From positions 152,473 through 213,490 of the forward strand of contig KN834842.1 of NCBI GenBank assembly GCA_000827265.1: 61,018 nucleotides of DNA. The letters are read 5' to 3'. Within the stretch, counting starts at the first letter, position 1; each line of letters starts with the position of its first letter. The notes beneath the pieces were generated by a model, which saw only the letters and a list, made by a program, of their open reading frames with translations, searched no databases and had not been told where the DNA came from. Below, in pieces: positions 57,810 through 61,018 of the stretch. Origin of the DNA: Collybiopsis luxurians FD-317 M1 (lineage: Eukaryota; Basidiomycota; Agaricomycetes; Agaricales; Omphalotaceae). A program made the position numbers and the translations under genes.

Positions 57810-60319
57810 GAAGTCTCAATACTTCTCAGGAATATGTTTGAGTGTCTCTTCTTCATCTTTTTGAGATTCTCCAGTCTCTGCTTCTGTCAGAAATTTTTCT
57901 GTAGCTTCCCTATTTCCTCAAATCAACTTGTGAGTTGCAGATTTTTCCGTATTAGTGGTATCATCATTATTCACTTGATTCGAGACTGTGGTGATATGCA
58001 GGAAATAGGCAGGCATCCCGTCTCATATTATAGTGTCCATTGCAGCTGCACTGATGAGACTTACTGCCTTGCCTGGGAGGTTTGGACCCATTCTCCTTTC
58101 GACCTTTTCAGGTTTTCCTATCTTCATCCCTCGTTTCGTACATTTTCTCTGTTGCTGGAGTGCAGAGGTTTTTGAGATATTTAATACCCTTGTCGACAGG
58201 CCTTGTGGAATAGAATCCTGATGCAATTTTCCAACTTGTTTATATATCCATCTCTGTTTCTGCTTGTATGCTGGCAGTTTTGAACTTCTTTTGTCAATCC
58301 TTTCTGCCCAAGCTTTCAATGCTTTCTCGGAGTATCCATTTCCATTTTCCCCTATATTGTATTTATTTTTCCATTTTTTGAGATCCTTGTTGTAATCATT
58401 AGCCCAATTCATATAAAGCAACCATTCATTGAATTCCAAAACTGACAAGTCTCCATCCCCATTTTCTTGTTTGTTATAGGCTGATTCATGTTTCAAGTCA
58501 GGGACTGATGGGTCCTGCTTCTCGCTAGTATTCAAGTTCCATGTACCAGTGAATGAATCAACTAGTGAAGCTGAAATTTGTTCTCTTCCTTGGAATGTCA
58601 AAGTCAAATCCTTCCAATTTATTTCAGGATTGAATTCTTTGAGCCATGGTAAACCTAACACGATAGGAGCCATTGGGTGTAGTTGGGTTATTAGGAATTT
58701 GACTGTTTGAATTGAACTGTCGGCAAAGCTGATAGTATCTTTAAAGATTTTTGTTATATCTCCTGCCGAAGTTGGCTGTCCATCAAATAATTCAAGTGGA
58801 ATTGGAGTATCTAAATTGGAGATATTTTTTGGGAATTTTTCTGCAAGGTTTTTATCAATAAAAGAACAAGTTGCGCCCAAATCAATAAGAGTATTATAGC
58901 TTAGATTTTCGGAATCGGAGAAGGGAAAATGTGTCGAGACAAGAAATGAGTTGTTAGAGCAAGACGAGAGACAAGCTGGGGATGTTTTTTCTATTACTGC
59001 CCCATGACAGACCGCTTGAGCAGGGTTTTTTGGATTCCAGGCTGCTCTCAGTGTGTCTCTGGAATCCCCTCCGCTTTTCCCAAGTCATTTTCTATCTCGA
59101 CATTCCAAATCTCATTGTTAGATGGGTCCCCTTCTAGAGTGAAGGTTGCAGCCCTCAACTGGTCACTTCGTTAATTATTTATACTCGAAGTTCCATTTTT
59201 TGGAGGGTCCCAATTCTCCTGATTCTTGCAATCTTTACCAATATGGTCTGATCTGCCACAATTATAACAGAGTCCCAGTTTATGATGTCAACAGAACTCT
59301 TCAACTTGCTCGGGGGTTCTGGCAGCTCAAATTGCCCATAGGAATTCTTTGTCTCCTGGGTTTTTTGAGACTCCGTCATTTCCTCCCTGATTTTCTAAGC
59401 CTTCTCCACTATTTCCATTCTGACTCGAGGCACTTGCAAAGTCTTCAGATTGTCCATATACCGTACCACTAATATTGTCCAAATTTACATTACTATCCCA
59501 AGCTGCAGCTCCTCTTTGTCAATTGGTCCAATTACCTTGATTCCTACCTTGTTGACCCCCTGCTTGCTGGGCATTATTATTATTGGATCCTTGTCTCAGG
59601 TTAGAGTTTTGAGGATTCAATGGGGCCATAGGATTATATGTCCCGAAACCAGAATTTCCTCCACAAGAATGAGCTGCGTTGGTTGCACGAATTGAATTGT
59701 CCAACTCCTGGAATTGCTGTACCCATTGTGGATAATTTTGAGGGGGATGAGTTTGAGCCGCTACTGTAATGTCGAGACTCCTGGTTACTGCCCCTCAGAG
59801 CATTGCTACTAATGCCATGTCGTTGTATCCCATCTTGAACACATACTCCTGGAATCGAATAATGAATGTCGCAAATGATTCATTGTCCATCTGCTTGATC
59901 CAGGCCAGTTTCACCTGTGCATCTCATGCAGGATCGAATAGTCTGAAATATGATGTGAATTCTGTGACAAAGTTGATCCAAGTATGGAGAGCAGGGACAG
60001 GGATTCCAGCTTCTTCCTGTTTCAACAAGTTATTGTAGTGAGTAGCTGCTGCCCCTGTCAAATATGAGACAGCAAAACCAATTTTATCTGAGTCATTCTC
60101 ATAGATAGTAGGTTTGGCCATGAAAGTGCAATGGACTTGTGAGAGGAAAGGTTCCCATTTCCACCTATCGGAGCCATCAAAAGGGTCAGGTTTTTTGACA
60201 TTGAGTTTCGCTTCCTTATTTAATTGATCTTTTTGCTGATCAAATTCTGGAATCTGACTCATGTCTCATCCTGCAGGACCTGGTTCTCCTCTCTCGCCTC
60301 TGGGGCCTCGTTGATATGC

Positions 60320-61018
60320 TGACTCTGGGCTAAGTGCAAAAGTGAATGTGCAACAAACACACACACCAACACCAACACACTCTTAAGTCAAACACTCGAG
60401 TTCAAGGGGGTCTTTTCAAAGTAGAATTCAATATACAATTGCACAGAATACAAATAATAATAGGCTTAACAGATTTTGCTTCTCGAGTTCTGTAAAACTC
60501 GGGCCTGCTATGACTCTGCTCTTTCTAACTTTCTTTAGCTGAACTGGTACTTCTGAACTAAACTTGAAACAATGACTTTAAGTTCTTAACTGTTACAAGT
60601 TTTCTCTTTCTGTACTAGTTCTTTCTTTCTCTTTCTTTCTCTTTCTTTCTCTAGAAACACACAGTTGCACCTTAACTGCTTTAGCTGACAGCTTAGGGCA
60701 GTCTTGGGGCGACCAGTGCTTGTCTTTCTATGCATATTCTGCCTCTCTTTTATAGTGTTCAGGCTCGAGACAATGGCACAATGCAAATATTGCCATTGGT
60801 CAATGTCTGTGTGAAACAACTGAATTGGTTTCTCTTGCTCAGTCAGCAGAATAAATGTGCCAAGCTGAACTTGTGAGAATGCTCAATAAGCACTATTCAA
60901 ATTATCAGGTGCTACAAGTAATGCTCAGTAATCATTATTCAAACTATCTTATGTCTCGAGAATATCAGGAAACAGCTGTTCAATGATTATGATGCTGTTG
61001 GACAGTTGATCAAAGTTG
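60320..61018 (-). promoter_or_regulatory. R2 leader or LTR-like promoter region
   Basis: On the minus strand a CCAATGG box (60792-60798) and CTATAAAAGAG (60754-60745) are about 40 bp apart, a layout typical of an LTR U3 region. A GAAAGAAAGAG microsatellite lies at 60620-60655. I see no similarity to the left LTR (50570-51239). The element's outer end is beyond the window. Confidence 0.5.

Larger units (their letters stand above)
54825..60262 (-). pseudogene. R2 gag-pol polyprotein, single frame broken only by TGA codons
   Basis: Gag starts MSQIPEFDQQK (60262), with [13 protein letters not shown] and the zinc knuckle CYNCGRSDHIGKDC (59269-59228). Upstream, 60308-60269 adds Gly-X-Y triplets (GPRGERGEPGPAG). 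Protease has DLG in place of DSG (58883-58872). RT and RNase H span about 57810-56380, integrase about 56270-55300, and a chromodomain lies near 55090-54900 (YLIKWKGYDEESWIPW). About fifteen in-frame stops are all TGA, each where CGA (Arg) fits the local context (for example IPEKY-stop-DFLDVFSPEE). Ends TAA at 54827-54825. Dead, but recently so. Confidence 0.85.
50570..61018 (-). mobile_element. R2: Ty3/Gypsy chromovirus, nearly full length, runs off the right edge
   Basis: Read on the minus strand: U3/R-like or leader sequence (61018-60320), gag-pol with chromodomain (60262-54825), a G-run (54786-54778), two antisense genes (51437-54618 on the plus strand), polypurine tract and LTR (51239-50570). 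The right-end sequence does not resemble the left LTR by eye, so either the element is mosaic or nested, or its 5' LTR lies outside the window. Confidence 0.8.

Noticed and set aside
1..61018. tRNA, rRNA, riboswitch or CRISPR array
   Set aside because: No T-loop/anticodon arrangement, rRNA-like stretch or regularly spaced identical repeats could be recognised on either strand by reading; a dedicated tRNA/rRNA scan was not possible.

Overview
The window reads as nuclear DNA of a mushroom-forming basidiomycete (Agaricomycete). The evidence is: short GT-AG and GC-AG introns (about 50-75 bp); a seven-helix membrane-protein family of the kind expanded in these fungi, with VVWRAW and ESGAIYC motifs; a very large alpha-arrestin-like gene; Ty3/Gypsy retrotransposons with chromodomains; and repeats showing heavy CpG decay. 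There is nothing bacterial, no rRNA or tRNA that I can recognise, and no CRISPR array.

Left part (1-27 kb): a repeat-rich accessory region. It carries a degenerate 50-bp minisatellite (about 400-1290) and several copies of the seven-helix family. By hand-splicing, three copies are intact: complement 4787-6215 (376 aa), 15963-17326 (359 aa) and complement 20116-21644 (375 aa, a distant paralogue). Two are pseudogenes (1929-3228 and 9703-10717), and a small fragment lies further right (35802-36065). Interleaved with them are broken copies of the 5' half of the arrestin gene (complement 7700-8787; 9413-9702; 13061-14220). One sits next to the 3' end of a glycoside hydrolase family 3 (beta-glucosidase) gene, and another is fused into a seven-helix pseudogene. 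Non-autonomous DNA transposons include a hAT-type MITE with a perfect 8-bp target duplication (23019-23423).

Centre (27.9-33.6 kb): the only long, CpG-rich, clearly intact gene. It is a four-exon arrestin-domain gene on the minus strand, predicted at 1694 aa, with arrestin N and C domains in about the first 400 residues and a 1300-residue low-complexity tail. Its promoter region is copied along with the fragments. Another broken internal fragment lies at about 36.2-36.8 kb.

Right part (37.9-61 kb): two Gypsy chromoviruses. R1 (37894-45912, plus strand) has both LTRs but is deleted from reverse transcriptase into integrase. R2 (minus strand, gag-pol complement 54825-60262, left LTR 50570-51239) is nearly full length, but its readable frame is interrupted only by TGA codons and its reverse transcriptase has lost two catalytic aspartates. 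Both elements carry spliced genes in ANTISENSE between pol and the 3' LTR: one in R1, two in R2 (568 and 296 codons after splicing). These antisense cassettes are the most unusual feature of the window.

The pieces do not form a pathway. They show a methylated, duplicating, transposon-rich locus around one conserved arrestin gene. Whether the seven-helix proteins and the arrestin work together is speculation; what the sequence shows is that both families were duplicated and shuffled in the same interval.
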